From an uncultured Pseudomonadota bacterium (GTDB lineage: Bacteria > Pseudomonadota > Alphaproteobacteria > RF32 > CAG-239), in contig CASEZG010000015.1 in the NCBI GenBank assembly GCA_949292375.1, forward strand, positions 1-32,389: DNA of 32,389 nt, read 5' to 3'. Made by a program: the position numbers and the translations under genes. The notes below the pieces were generated by a model. The model was not told the DNA's origin. It saw only the letters and a list, made by a program, of their open reading frames with translations, and did no database searches. Shown piece after piece: positions 16,190 through 24,436 of the stretch. Position 1 is the first letter of the stretch, and every line of letters begins with the position of its first letter.

Positions 16190-17509
16190 ATGAAGAAATC
16201 AATTTTATTTTACTCTCTAGTTTCGGGAACGGCTCTTATGTTGCCGAGAACGGGCTTCGCTGCGGACCCCTTATCTTCCATTAATTTTCAACTGACGCCA
16301 AAATTTGAATTTGCTCAACTTGATAAGGCTTATAAGACTGCCGGTGTTTGTTTCTTGGGTATCGGTGATTGTGCCCCGAGTGCAGGCTTTGACTCTACTC
16401 CGAGCACCGGAAGTGGCGGCGGAGATGAATCCTTTGATCTTGATACGACATCTCAATGCTTGAACGAAGGTTTTACACCTCAAAGCTGTAACTCTGTTCA
16501 GACTGTTGATGGGGTTTGTCCTTATAACTCGGCTTATGGGCGCGGATGTAAATGCAAACCCGGTTTGATAAGCTGTCCTGCCGGACAAGTTGGTGTCGGC
16601 GACAGTTGTAACGGAATGTATGCCTCTTGTAAATGCGACCCGAATTTGAAGACTTGTTCAGCCAAAGAAAACGGACAAGGCGCAGAATGTGGCGGAAAAT
16701 ATGAATCTTGTGTTTGTAAGCCCGAATATCAATATGATGCCAACAATTGTACTTATCCGCAATCGACCACCGGTGATGAATGCGGCGGAAAATATACTGA
16801 ATGTGTATGCCCGACAGGTGTTGATGAAGGCCCTTATGGTTGTGAAGAATATTATCCGGCACCATGCAATAGCATTTGTAAAATAGCTTATTCTGATAAC
16901 TGCCATATTCGCTCAGATAATACTGGACCTTACGGTTGCGAAAAAGTTTGGGATGACTGTTCTTCTAAATGTGAAAAGCCATATTCCGATAACTGCCGCA
17001 ACAGGACCGCTGTCAGCACACCATATGGATGCCAAAGCTATTTTGGCGACTGTTCGACAAAATGCGAAGTAGCTTATTCAGATAACTGCCGCAACAGAAG
17101 CGATGCCAGTTGTTCTTATGGTTGCCAATCTTCTTGGGGAGACTGCTCTTCTAAATGTCAAACTTGTTACTCTGACAACTGCAGAAACAGAACTGCTGTT
17201 ATTTCTTCTTGTCCTACAAATGCAAGTTGCTCCCATTTCTCAGATTGTTCATCTAAAATTAGTTCTTGGAGTTGTAAATCAGGATATAGTAAATCAGGAA
17301 GCTCTTGTGTAAAAGCTTGTACTCCTGATTACAGTACAGTAATTGATCCTCCCTGCGGATGTTATAGATGGGAAACAATTGATGTTGGTTGTGGGGAAAC
17401 GGCACAATCCTGTCAAAAACCCAAACCATGCAAAGACACAAGTATAGGCTCTTGTGAACCATATTATGACCCTAGAACGGGAAGATGGATGCAGTGTGCT
17501 CTAAAATAA
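16190..17509 (+). CDS. Cysteine-rich secreted repeat protein, complete
   Basis: 439 residues. MKKSILFYSLVSGTALML followed by a cleavage site near GFAA is a clear signal peptide. The mature protein begins with a segment of about 60 residues shared with the paralogue at 2-1378, then short cysteine pairs (CKC, CVC) in Gly/Tyr-rich repeats and four to five repeats of the type Y-DNCRNR...PYGC.......DCSSKC. The C-terminal 80 residues are specific to this copy. Long identical DNA runs with the other copy, including 41 bases at 16619-16659, indicate recent duplication or gene conversion. GAGG is 7 bases before the ATG. A periplasmic or surface disulphide-bonded protein is likely; function unknown. 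Confidence 0.85.
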   Translation: MKKSILFYSLVSGTALMLPRTGFAADPLSSINFQLTPKFEFAQLDKAYKTAGVCFLGIGDCAPSAGFDSTPSTGSGGGDESFDLDTTSQCLNEGFTPQSCNSVQTVDGVCPYNSAYGRGCKCKPGLISCPAGQVGVGDSCNGMYASCKCDPNLKTCSAKENGQGAECGGKYESCVCKPEYQYDANNCTYPQSTTGDECGGKYTECVCPTGVDEGPYGCEEYYPAPCNSICKIAYSDNCHIRSDNTGPYGCEKVWDDCSSKCEKPYSDNCRNRTAVSTPYGCQSYFGDCSTKCEVAYSDNCRNRSDASCSYGCQSSWGDCSSKCQTCYSDNCRNRTAVISSCPTNASCSHFSDCSSKISSWSCKSGYSKSGSSCVKACTPDYSTVIDPPCGCYRWETIDVGCGETAQSCQKPKPCKDTSIGSCEPYYDPRTGRWMQCALK

Positions 17510-17520
17510 TATGACCTTAA

Positions 17521-17564
17521 AAACATCCCCTGTTTTGCTTGTTGCAAGACAGGGGTGTTTTTTT
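17521..17564. terminator. Bidirectional terminator between convergent genes
   Basis: A long stem, AAACA/TGTTT plus CCCCTGTTTTGC/GCAAGACAGGGG with one bulged T and one G-U pair, loop TTGTT, followed by a T run on the plus strand and TTTTT on the minus strand. It separates the cysteine-rich gene from the convergent gene at 17567. Confidence 0.92.
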
Positions 17565-17566
17565 GT

Positions 17567-18259
17567 TTAGGGTTTGAAATACTTTTTTCTGAAGTTATTA
17601 AATTCTTCTTTAGAAATGTCCAGAATGCAACTCCAGACTTTCAAAGTTTCTGCCTCGGCTAAAGGTGTTTGACCTGCTACGTCTTTTGCATAAGCTTCCG
17701 CTAAAATGATAATATCTTCAATGAACTCAGCATCAATATCGCACATTAAGATAGATTTTTGAGAAACGATACTCAAAGTGCGAAATTTTTGCAAATATGG
17801 CAGTCCAATATTTCCCAAAGCTTCAGCCAGAGAACAACGCGCAACTTCGTAGTCAATTGCATCATTAGAAAATTCGCCCTGAGATGAATGTTTGCTTAGC
17901 TCAAGAAGCATTGAGATTCTGGCTTTCATCAATTTTGATAACTTTGCATAGACGGGATCTGTTTCTTGACTGTTGTCTTTGCGGACATCTTCTTCTAATT
18001 TGTCGTCCAACAAAAACAGCAAGCGCATAATGTCTAAGGGTGTACGGTTTACTACCAACTTGCCATCGAACTCGACTTTTTGCAAAATCAACCCGCGATA
18101 AAATCGATACCGAACAAACATCCCCTTTTGAGGGACAAAACTGCCTAATTCTATCCGCGGAATATCCAGAATTGAGTTATCATTCATTTGCAGACGATAG
18201 GTCGTCAGACGTTCTTTAACACAGGTTATTTTTAAACCCTGAAATTTTTTTGTTTCCAT
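17567..18259 (-). CDS. Tandem paralogue family protein, copy 1, unknown function
   Basis: 230 residues, no signal peptide. The N-terminal 75 residues are beta-rich and share a pattern with copy 2 at 18393-19094: ELGSFVPQKGMFVRYRF, then LILQKVEFDGKLVVNRTP. The remainder is mostly helical, with LSKLMKARISMLLELSK and an acidic central part. No known family is recognised. It is the last of three paralogues read in the same direction. The ATG follows AAAGAG. The terminator at 17521-17564 ends it. Confidence 0.75.
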   Translation of the reverse strand: METKKFQGLKITCVKERLTTYRLQMNDNSILDIPRIELGSFVPQKGMFVRYRFYRGLILQKVEFDGKLVVNRTPLDIMRLLFLLDDKLEEDVRKDNSQETDPVYAKLSKLMKARISMLLELSKHSSQGEFSNDAIDYEVARCSLAEALGNIGLPYLQKFRTLSIVSQKSILMCDIDAEFIEDIIILAEAYAKDVAGQTPLAEAETLKVWSCILDISKEEFNNFRKKYFKP

Positions 18260-18293
18260 ATTTCTCTTTATAATAATTAAACAATCAGCTCAT

Positions 18294-18332
18294 AAAAAAA
18301 AACCCGCTTCGCTCTTCACAGAGAAAAGCGGG
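18294..18332 (-). terminator. Intrinsic terminator of tandem paralogue copy 2
   Basis: CCCGCTT (18303-18309) and AAGCGGG (18326-18332) form a stem with an inner CTCT/AGAG extension; the minus strand runs into nine T. Confidence 0.88.
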
Positions 18333-18392
18333 AAACAAATTACCAATAAAAACATTCGCCTAAAAAGGCGCCAAGAAAAAACATAATTCGGG

Positions 18393-19094
18393 CTATCCCA
18401 GCCAGATTTCTTGCAAATAGAGCTCTATGGCATCTTTTGCATTATATGGATAAGAAAGGCTTAACCCTTTATAATTTAGGGTTTCGGACTTTTTATAATC
18501 CATAATATTTTTGAAGTTGTTGCTTATGTCTAACCTCAAAGCAAAGACTAATTGTTTGGCATCAAAAAGCTCTTTGTCTGTCAGACCATCCGTTTGCAGC
18601 AATCCCTTGCTTTGTTTGGTATCAAAAGCCGCAACATATGCTTCCGACTGTGTTGCTAAAAATGCTGTAACCTTGCAAACATATATCTGCCGTAATAGTT
18701 TTTGCGGTGAAAAATCATTTTTCAAAACCGTTTTTAACAATTTTAGCCTATGTCGGAAAGCTAATGGCAGAGCTCTAAACTCGTCAGAACGCTCCAAAAC
18801 ATCTATTTGAGCTTGTAGTTCTGATGTTTCTCTAACCTGAGGGGTTAGTTCGGCTAAAATCTCTAAGAGCTTTTGCGGAGAACGGCGAATTATGGGTTTG
18901 CCGTCTAATATGACATCCTGCAAAATTATGCTGTTAAACAGCTTTAGTTTTACATGCATACCCTTTTGGGGCACAAAATCTCCGATTTCTGCTTTGTTCA
19001 GTTCCAGCTTTAAGCCATCATTGGTTTTAATGCGATAGCTGTTGCGATGATCATTTACCCGAATAATCACCGAATTTGTTTTTGTTGCTTCCAT
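18393..19094 (-). CDS. Tandem paralogue family protein, copy 2, unknown function
   Basis: 233 residues, no signal peptide. The N-terminus carries the same beta-rich pattern as copy 1: EIGDFVPQKGMHVKLKL, then IILQDVILDGKPIIRRSP. The helical C-terminal part has PLAFRHRLKLLKTV, which lines up with PEVFQHRIKML of copy 3. The three copies are arranged head to tail with individual terminators, so each may be transcribed separately. No known family is recognised. Confidence 0.75.
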   Translation of the reverse strand: MEATKTNSVIIRVNDHRNSYRIKTNDGLKLELNKAEIGDFVPQKGMHVKLKLFNSIILQDVILDGKPIIRRSPQKLLEILAELTPQVRETSELQAQIDVLERSDEFRALPLAFRHRLKLLKTVLKNDFSPQKLLRQIYVCKVTAFLATQSEAYVAAFDTKQSKGLLQTDGLTDKELFDAKQLVFALRLDISNNFKNIMDYKKSETLNYKGLSLSYPYNAKDAIELYLQEIWLG

Positions 19095-19187
19095 ACTATT
19101 TGTTTTTTTATATTTACACTAATTTTCATAATTCTTATTTTAAGGACTCTGGTTTAGCACAAAATGGACAAAAATCAAGTTTTTATT

Positions 19188-19227
19188 TAAAAAGCAAAAC
19201 CGCACGACTTTCACAAGCCATGCGGTT
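19188..19227 (-). terminator. Intrinsic terminator of tandem paralogue copy 3
   Basis: AACCGCA (19198-19204) and TGCGGTT (19221-19227) form a 7-bp stem; the minus strand then reads TTGCTTTTT. Confidence 0.75.
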
Positions 19228-19306
19228 CCTTTCATTCATACAAACCTTTATGCTCTATTGCTAAGATTGAGGGTCGAGCCTTCCTTCAATCCTTTTTGTT
19301 TCTTAT

Positions 19307-20051
19307 TTAAAAACTCTGCGTTTTGACATAAGAAAGTACATCGTTTCGGTTGGGGCGATAATGCGTGCCTGCCGTATCGCCACAGATGGGGAGATACATT
19401 ACGGCGCAAGTTGCCAATTTTTTAACCAGCTCTTTGCCGCTTGTCTGCAACAAATCTGCCGAACAGCTTTCCAGAGCGAAAGCCATCGCCAAGGCAAAAT
19501 TTGCAGGCACTGAGCCGACAAATTTGTAGTCTGTTCCTAAAAGGCCACCCAGATTGGCAAAGTCAGCTTCCGTCAGCAAATGGTCACTGACAATAATCCG
19601 GTTGTAGACAGCCGCTGCCAGTTCACAACCTTGGATTTCCTGCTGCAAGTCCCAACTCAGGAAGTCAGGACCGGCATATTCCGCCAACATTTTGATGCGA
19701 TGCTGGAACACTTCCGGCAAATGCTCAATACCTTGAACCGTCTGAACAGGTTTCAAAAGATAGAGTTCTACCTCGTTACAGCGGATTACCAGAAACTTCT
19801 TCCCCCCTAATATAAATATATTTGAGGTCGTTTCCGACAAATTCTAATGTAACAACTTCGCCGCGGCGAAGTTCAGTATCTTTCTCTTCAATAACAAAAC
19901 TCAGGGTTTCAAGACCTTCGGCAAAGGCCTCAAGGGTTTCCTCTTCCGGCTTCACGCGTGATTCTATTGAATCCGCTTCCACCAACTTGAGGATGAGATG
20001 CCTATCATCTGCACGCCTCCAAGTTACTGAAAATTTCAATAAATTTTTCAT
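19307..20051 (-). pseudogene. Tandem paralogue family protein, copy 3, split by a frameshift at a G6 run
   Basis: Two overlapping frames cover this gene. The first (20051-19776) gives 91 residues similar to the beta-rich N-terminus of copies 1 and 2 and ends soon after the run. The second, open upstream to 19840, supplies the helical C-terminal part. They meet at six consecutive G on the minus strand (plus positions 19802-19807). With five G the frames join into one protein of about 247 residues, close to the 230 and 233 of the paralogues, and the join gives YIYIRGKKFLVIR at the place where the others have the GL/DG...RRSP region. It may be a decayed gene, a slippage-switched gene or an assembly error. 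Confidence 0.7.
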
Positions 20052-20169
20052 AACCTTAAGTTTTATGGGTTTATAATATGGTTCACGAACACTCAGATAA
20101 AAATATGGATTTGTTTTAGTCTTAGCACTGTTTTAGACAAAAAGCAACCATTTTCGCAAAAAGAGCCGT

Positions 20170-20197
20170 AAAAAAGCGGAGCTTTGCACTCCGCTTT
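20170..20197 (-). terminator. Intrinsic terminator of the phoB-like gene
   Basis: AAAGCGGAG (20173-20181) with CTCCGCTTT (20189-20197), loop 7 bases, followed by TTTTTT on the minus strand; 16 bases past the stop codon. Confidence 0.92.
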
Positions 20198-20212
20198 GTG
20201 GTGATTTATTTT

Positions 20213-20941
20213 TTATTCTTCCTCTTCCGTTTCCGGCGTTGGTTCTTCCTCCGCGTCGGAGGGCTTGGTGTCTATGGAATAGCCTGTAGCGCGAACCGTG
20301 CGGATATAGTCCGGACCATATTGGTTTAAGGACTTGCGCAAGCGTCTGATATGAACATCTACCGTACGCGACTCCACATAAATATTATCTCCCCATACGG
20401 TTTTGAGCAAAATCTCACGCGAAAAAACCTTTCCAGGGGTCTCCATTAACATCCTGAGCAGACGAAACTCTGTCGGGCCAAGGTGAATATAGTTCTCGCC
20501 GCGGAAGACCTTCTTTTCTACCAAATCCATCCTGATATCTTCAAAGACAAACTCTTTTTGCTTAATCAGTTCCGGCGCACGGCGTAAGTTTGCTTTGACT
20601 CTGGCCATAAGCTCGGGCACGGAAAAAGGCTTGGTTACATAGTCATCTGCGCCGGCGGAAAGACCTTTGATTTTGTCTTCCTCCTCGCCTTTGGCCGTGA
20701 GCATTATAATCGGAATATTCTTAATATCTGGCTTGCTGCGCACGAGCTTGCAAATCTCGACCCCAGAAATCTCCGGCAACATCCAGTCCAACAAGATGAC
20801 TGAGGGGCAATGTTTTTCTATCTCTGCCAAAGCTTTATTACCACGAGGCTCCCAAACGACCTCATAACCTTCTTTTTCCAGATTATATTTTAAGAGCAGA
20901 GCTAAGGCTTCCTCATCTTCTATGACCATTACCAATGCCAT
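20213..20941 (-). CDS. phoB: PhoB-like OmpR/PhoB family response regulator
   Basis: 242 residues from the ATG at 20941, chosen because GGAG lies 8 bases upstream; an in-frame TTG at 20962 would overlap that site. The receiver domain has the acidic pair Glu8/Asp9, phosphoacceptor Asp52 in ILLDWMLP, Thr82 and Lys104. The winged-helix DNA-binding domain has LGPTEFRLLRMLM and VDVHIRRLRKSLN. WMLP and the ..RRAPE linker are typical of PhoB. A Glu-rich tail of about 20 residues ends the protein. It is transcribed just downstream of rpe (60-base gap), away from its likely kinase partner. Phosphate control is inferred from family resemblance. Confidence 0.85.
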   Translation of the reverse strand: MALVMVIEDEEALALLLKYNLEKEGYEVVWEPRGNKALAEIEKHCPSVILLDWMLPEISGVEICKLVRSKPDIKNIPIIMLTAKGEEEDKIKGLSAGADDYVTKPFSVPELMARVKANLRRAPELIKQKEFVFEDIRMDLVEKKVFRGENYIHLGPTEFRLLRMLMETPGKVFSREILLKTVWGDNIYVESRTVDVHIRRLRKSLNQYGPDYIRTVRATGYSIDTKPSDAEEEPTPETEEEE

Positions 20942-21001
20942 GACTTTTCTCCAAACGAACAAACTTCTTTTGCTAGAGAGTTTATCCTCTTTGTCTTAAA
21001 A

Positions 21002-21637
21002 TTACCTTAAAGCTTCTATGTTTTTGCGGAAATTGCGCCCCGCAAAAACCGATGTTCCGGCCACCAGAATATCCGCGCCAACAGAAATACACTCTGCCGC
21101 CGTCATTGGGTTTATGCCGCCGTCCACCTCTATTTTGATATCTTTATCTTCTATCATCGCCTTAATGCGGCGGATTTTTTCCAACTGGCTGTCCAAAAAT
21201 ACTTGTCCGCCGAACCCCGGATTAACCGTCATAACCAAAATGATATCTATTTTATCTAAGACATAGTTCAAAACATCTTCCGGCGTGGAAGGATTGAGCG
21301 AAACTCCTGCCTGACAACCTGCGGCACGAATGACATCCAAGGTTCTGTCCAAATGCGGGCAAACCTCCGCGTGAACCGTGATAATATCTGCGCCGGCTTC
21401 GGCAAACCACGACACCATATCGTCGGGGTTAGTTACCATTAAATGAACATCAAAGGGGAGTTTGCTATAGGGGCGCAGCTGCTTAACGACTCCGGCACCA
21501 AAGGTTAAATTCGGTACATAATGACCATCCATAATATCCCAATGGATGAGGTCTGCTCCCGCTTGTTCTACCTCTTCCAAATCCTTGCGCAGAGCCGAAA
21601 AATCTGCCGAAAGCATACTTGGGGCGATTAAAACCAT
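21002..21637 (-). CDS. rpe: Ribulose-phosphate 3-epimerase
   Basis: 211 residues, normal length. The family motifs are present: APSMLSADF at the N-terminus, DIMDGHYVPNLTFG with a metal-binding aspartate and histidine, DVHLMV, MTVNPGFGGQ and EVDGGIN with the second catalytic aspartate. It interconverts ribulose 5-phosphate and xylulose 5-phosphate in the pentose phosphate pathway. AGGAG precedes the ATG. The phoB-like gene follows after 60 bases, so the two may share a transcript. Confidence 0.97.
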   Translation of the reverse strand: MVLIAPSMLSADFSALRKDLEEVEQAGADLIHWDIMDGHYVPNLTFGAGVVKQLRPYSKLPFDVHLMVTNPDDMVSWFAEAGADIITVHAEVCPHLDRTLDVIRAAGCQAGVSLNPSTPEDVLNYVLDKIDIILVMTVNPGFGGQVFLDSQLEKIRRIKAMIEDKDIKIEVDGGINPMTAAECISVGADILVAGTSVFAGRNFRKNIEALR

Positions 21638-21857
21638 TGTCCTTACTCCTCTCTTGTTTTTTTAAATCATAAACCAGAGATTCGGGAATTACCAGCAAAA
21701 AGTATTTCCCCAAAAAAAATATTGTTATATTACCGTTGGTTAGCCAAATATAAAAAATCTACGGTTGACATTTTGCGGAAAATTTGTCAATGTAATGACA
21801 AATTAGTCAAAAAAGCACAGATTTCTATTATTCCGTTCGGATATTATATAATGCGTT

Positions 21858-22003
21858 CGCATGCACTCTTATGACGCTATAGTTCTTAAGCAAATTTTCG
21901 TGAAGGGATTTCTCTGAACACCAGACTAAACTCCAAATAAATGTAAAGAGTGTTCGGGAAAAAAAGAGAACCTGCAAATCCACAAAGATTTGCAGGTTCT
22001 TGA
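21858..22003 (+). ncRNA. Candidate small RNA
   Basis: Downstream of TATAAT at 21847-21852 the plus strand can fold. TTTC/GAAA and CTGAACAC/GTGTTCGG form a stem around position 21920-21960, and CACTCTT pairs alternatively with AAGAGTG. The 14-bp hairpin at 21967-22000 could terminate it. No protein frame is present. It matches no RNA family I can name, and the -35 is weak. Confidence 0.25.
21967..22000. terminator. Intrinsic terminator of fba
   Basis: A 14-bp perfect inverted repeat, AGAACCTGCAAATC (21967-21980) with its complement at 21987-22000, loop 6 bases. The minus strand continues into CTTTTT, 23 bases beyond the fba stop. Confidence 0.93.
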
Positions 22004-22022
22004 TTTTAAATCTTATAAAATC

Positions 22023-23072
22023 TTAGATTTCGCCGTCGGCATAGCGTTTGGCCATAACAGACATCGGCATAACCTTAATGCCGTCAGCATGACCTGCCGC
22101 ACCGAATGCAATGTAGCGAGCTTCGCAGACTTTCTGCATCTCTTCAATTGCAGGTTTCAGATATTTGCGCGGATCGAACTCTTTCGGGTTCTCGGCAAAA
22201 ATCTTGCGGATAGCACCAGTGATAGCCATACGGCAGTCCGTATCTACGTTTACTTTGCGAACGCCGGACTTAATGCCCCTGACAATCTCTTCTACCGGAA
22301 CACCGTAAGTCTGCGGAATTGCACCGCCATAAGCATTAATCAAATCTTGCAGTTCTTGCGGAACGGAAGATGAACCATGCATAACCATATGCGTATTCGG
22401 CAATACTTTGTGAATCTTCTCAATAACATCAATTGCCAAAATTTCGCCATCAGGCTTACGGGTGAATTTATAAGCACCATGAGATGTACCAACGGCAACA
22501 GCCAAAGCATCAACATGGGTGTCTTCTACGAATCTCTTGGCTTCTTCGGGGTCGGTTACCAAACGTTTCTTATCAATTACACCTTCGGCACCATGACCGT
22601 CTTCCTTGTCACCTTTACCGGTTTCCAAAGAGCCGATAACGCCCAACTCACCTTCAACTGAAGCACCAACAGCATGTGCACGAGCAACAACTTCGCGCGT
22701 TACTTTAACATTATATTCATAAGAAGAAGGGGTTTTGCCGTCTGCTTCCAAAGAACCGTCCATCATTACGGAAGAATAGCCGTTAACAATGGCTGATTGG
22801 CAAATGTTAACTGAAGAACCGTGGTCTTGGTGGATACAAATCGGAAGTTCCGGGAACATCTCAATTCCGGCGGCAACCATATGACGAATCATCGGGTCTC
22901 CGGCAAATTTGCGTGCGCCGGTTGAAGTTTGCAAAATAACCGGGGCATTGACTTTTTTGGCGGCTTGCAAAACAGCCAGAACCTGCTCCATATCGTTAAT
23001 GTTAAATGCCGGAACACCATAATTGTTCTCGGCGGCATGGTCAAGAATCTGACGCATCGTTACTAAAGGCAT
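22023..23072 (-). CDS. fba: Class II fructose-bisphosphate aldolase
   Basis: 349 residues, the longer class II form. The zinc-binding HQDHG motif, GYSSVMMDGS, VEGELGVIG, the GTSHGAYK loop with a zinc-ligand histidine and the MHGSSSVP motif are all present, followed by VNVDTD. It splits fructose 1,6-bisphosphate to dihydroxyacetone phosphate and glyceraldehyde 3-phosphate in glycolysis and runs in reverse in gluconeogenesis. AAGGAG sits 6 bases before the ATG. It is read alone with a strong terminator. Confidence 0.98.
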   Translation of the reverse strand: MPLVTMRQILDHAAENNYGVPAFNINDMEQVLAVLQAAKKVNAPVILQTSTGARKFAGDPMIRHMVAAGIEMFPELPICIHQDHGSSVNICQSAIVNGYSSVMMDGSLEADGKTPSSYEYNVKVTREVVARAHAVGASVEGELGVIGSLETGKGDKEDGHGAEGVIDKKRLVTDPEEAKRFVEDTHVDALAVAVGTSHGAYKFTRKPDGEILAIDVIEKIHKVLPNTHMVMHGSSSVPQELQDLINAYGGAIPQTYGVPVEEIVRGIKSGVRKVNVDTDCRMAITGAIRKIFAENPKEFDPRKYLKPAIEEMQKVCEARYIAFGAAGHADGIKVMPMSVMAKRYADGEI

Positions 23073-23183
23073 AGTTTTCTCCTTATATGTTTAATTTTTG
23101 CTAAGTCGTAATATAGACTTTTGCTCGGCTTTTGCAAGATTTTTCTTAGCTCGCGTGGAAATCTTCCGTCTTCTTTCTTCGGC

Positions 23184-23212
23184 TTGCCTTAGACCGTAAA
23201 ATATGGTATAAT
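23184..23212 (+). promoter_or_regulatory. Promoter of the 23258 HExxH gene
   Basis: TTGCCT (23184-23189), a 17-base spacer and a consensus TATAAT (23207-23212). The start would be near 23219, about 39 bases before the TTG start codon. Confidence 0.75.
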
Positions 23213-23257
23213 AAGTGATGTTTTGCCGGATAATTATTCAGTTAGGGGAGAATAATA

Positions 23258-24436
23258 TTGCCGCAAACGCAGAGAAACACTTTATATTCAAACAAACTCA
23301 AGCCTGCTCCCGCACTTGATTCTTCTTTGTATGGCCAAGGGCTGGGCACAAAAAAAAGCCCCTCCATTAACAACACTCCATCTATTTATGGTATAAAGGT
23401 TAATCATACAACAAAGGAAGGCAAAGATGATTTTAAGCAAAAATTGCTTGAAATCAGGCTTAATGATATAGCCGCAAAATACTGTTTAGAAAAAAATATT
23501 CCTCAAGTTGGTATTTCCGTTACAAAGGTGAAAGTTACCGGCGCAAAAACCGCTGAAGGTTCTTTTGTCCCGCTTTTTGCAAATGATGTTTTAGTGGAAA
23601 AACACCTTCAGCCAACAAAGTTTTATATGCGTTCCGGAAATTTGCCAAGCCAAATTGAAGTTTTTATCTTTGAGGCTGACGCCTCAAAAATACCGAGCGA
23701 AGCCGCTGATTATCAAATTTGGTTAGATAATGAATATAACAATACTGCAAAAATTGAAAAGGCTTTACGACATGAATTCTGGCATCACACGTTGATAGAA
23801 CGTTGCCACGAAAAAGGGTTGACTCTGGCGGATTTAGCCACCCTTGATATTATTCATATTATGCAAGTGCATGATGCCTTTATTAAATCTGCTCTGGCCG
23901 AAGAGCTGATTGAACAACGCGCGGAGTATTTGGAAAAAATCGACCTTGACCTTATTGACGATAAATTTGCCCTTTATAAAAAGTCCTTACGCGATAAAAT
24001 TATCAAACCTGACAGTCTTGAAATTTCCGGCAGTGAATTAGCCATCATTGCAGACTGCGTACAAGACCTATTTAACGCCCGTGCCGATGATGATTATATG
24101 CAGGGTCGTGTGCAAACTTTTGTTCTGTGCCGTAAAGGAACGTTTGCCTCCAATAAAAAAGCCAATCAAGTTTTTGATGATTTTATGCGGGTTTGCGCCG
24201 AGCACGACCTAAACGGAAACAAAGTTAATCTTATGTTTAGGCAAAGCAAAGAAAACTTTATTTCGCAAAGCACCATCGACTTATTAAAAAGACTAGATAA
24301 AAGCCTTTTTGCCAAACGTGATGAAGATGCCGTCGCCGCATATTTTCACTATGACAAAGAAGACTTGCAAAAAACGCTCAACGAACTAAAAAGCTCTATT
24401 CTTAAATTTTATAAGGACAAAGAATATTTGCGCTAA
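23258..24436 (+). CDS. Putative zinc metalloprotease-like HExxH protein
   Basis: 392 residues from a TTG start, supported by GGGGAG 7 bases upstream and by the promoter at 23184; there is no ATG nearby. HEFWH (172-176) within ALRHEFWHHTL is a zinc-protease motif. The following VHDAFIKSALAEELIEQRAEYLEK stretch lines up loosely with VHDEISANISQLLDMRKKYLE of the HExxH protein at 31007, so the two are probably distant paralogues. No signal peptide is present, and the N-terminal 50 residues are low in structure. Substrate unknown. The stop overlaps that of the convergent exporter gene by 4 bases. Confidence 0.7.
   Translation: MPQTQRNTLYSNKLKPAPALDSSLYGQGLGTKKSPSINNTPSIYGIKVNHTTKEGKDDFKQKLLEIRLNDIAAKYCLEKNIPQVGISVTKVKVTGAKTAEGSFVPLFANDVLVEKHLQPTKFYMRSGNLPSQIEVFIFEADASKIPSEAADYQIWLDNEYNNTAKIEKALRHEFWHHTLIERCHEKGLTLADLATLDIIHIMQVHDAFIKSALAEELIEQRAEYLEKIDLDLIDDKFALYKKSLRDKIIKPDSLEISGSELAIIADCVQDLFNARADDDYMQGRVQTFVLCRKGTFASNKKANQVFDDFMRVCAEHDLNGNKVNLMFRQSKENFISQSTIDLLKRLDKSLFAKRDEDAVAAYFHYDKEDLQKTLNELKSSILKFYKDKEYLR

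Larger units (their letters stand above)
21638..22022. promoter_or_regulatory. 385-bp intergenic region with inverted repeats, rpe upstream region
   Basis: No protein gene is seen. It holds a perfect 9-bp inverted repeat AATTTGTCA (21781-21789) and TGACAAATT (21796-21804) and a further TTGACA half-site shortly upstream that forms a second inverted repeat with TGTCAA at 21785-21790; these could be sites for a dimeric regulator upstream of rpe. A TATAAT (21847-21852) points on the plus strand to a possible small RNA. The fba terminator closes the region at 21967-22000. Confidence 0.45.

Noticed and set aside
21900..21965. 6S RNA, suggested by TTTCTCTGA near the stem
   Set aside because: The loop between the pairing arms is only about 25 bases, far too short for 6S RNA.
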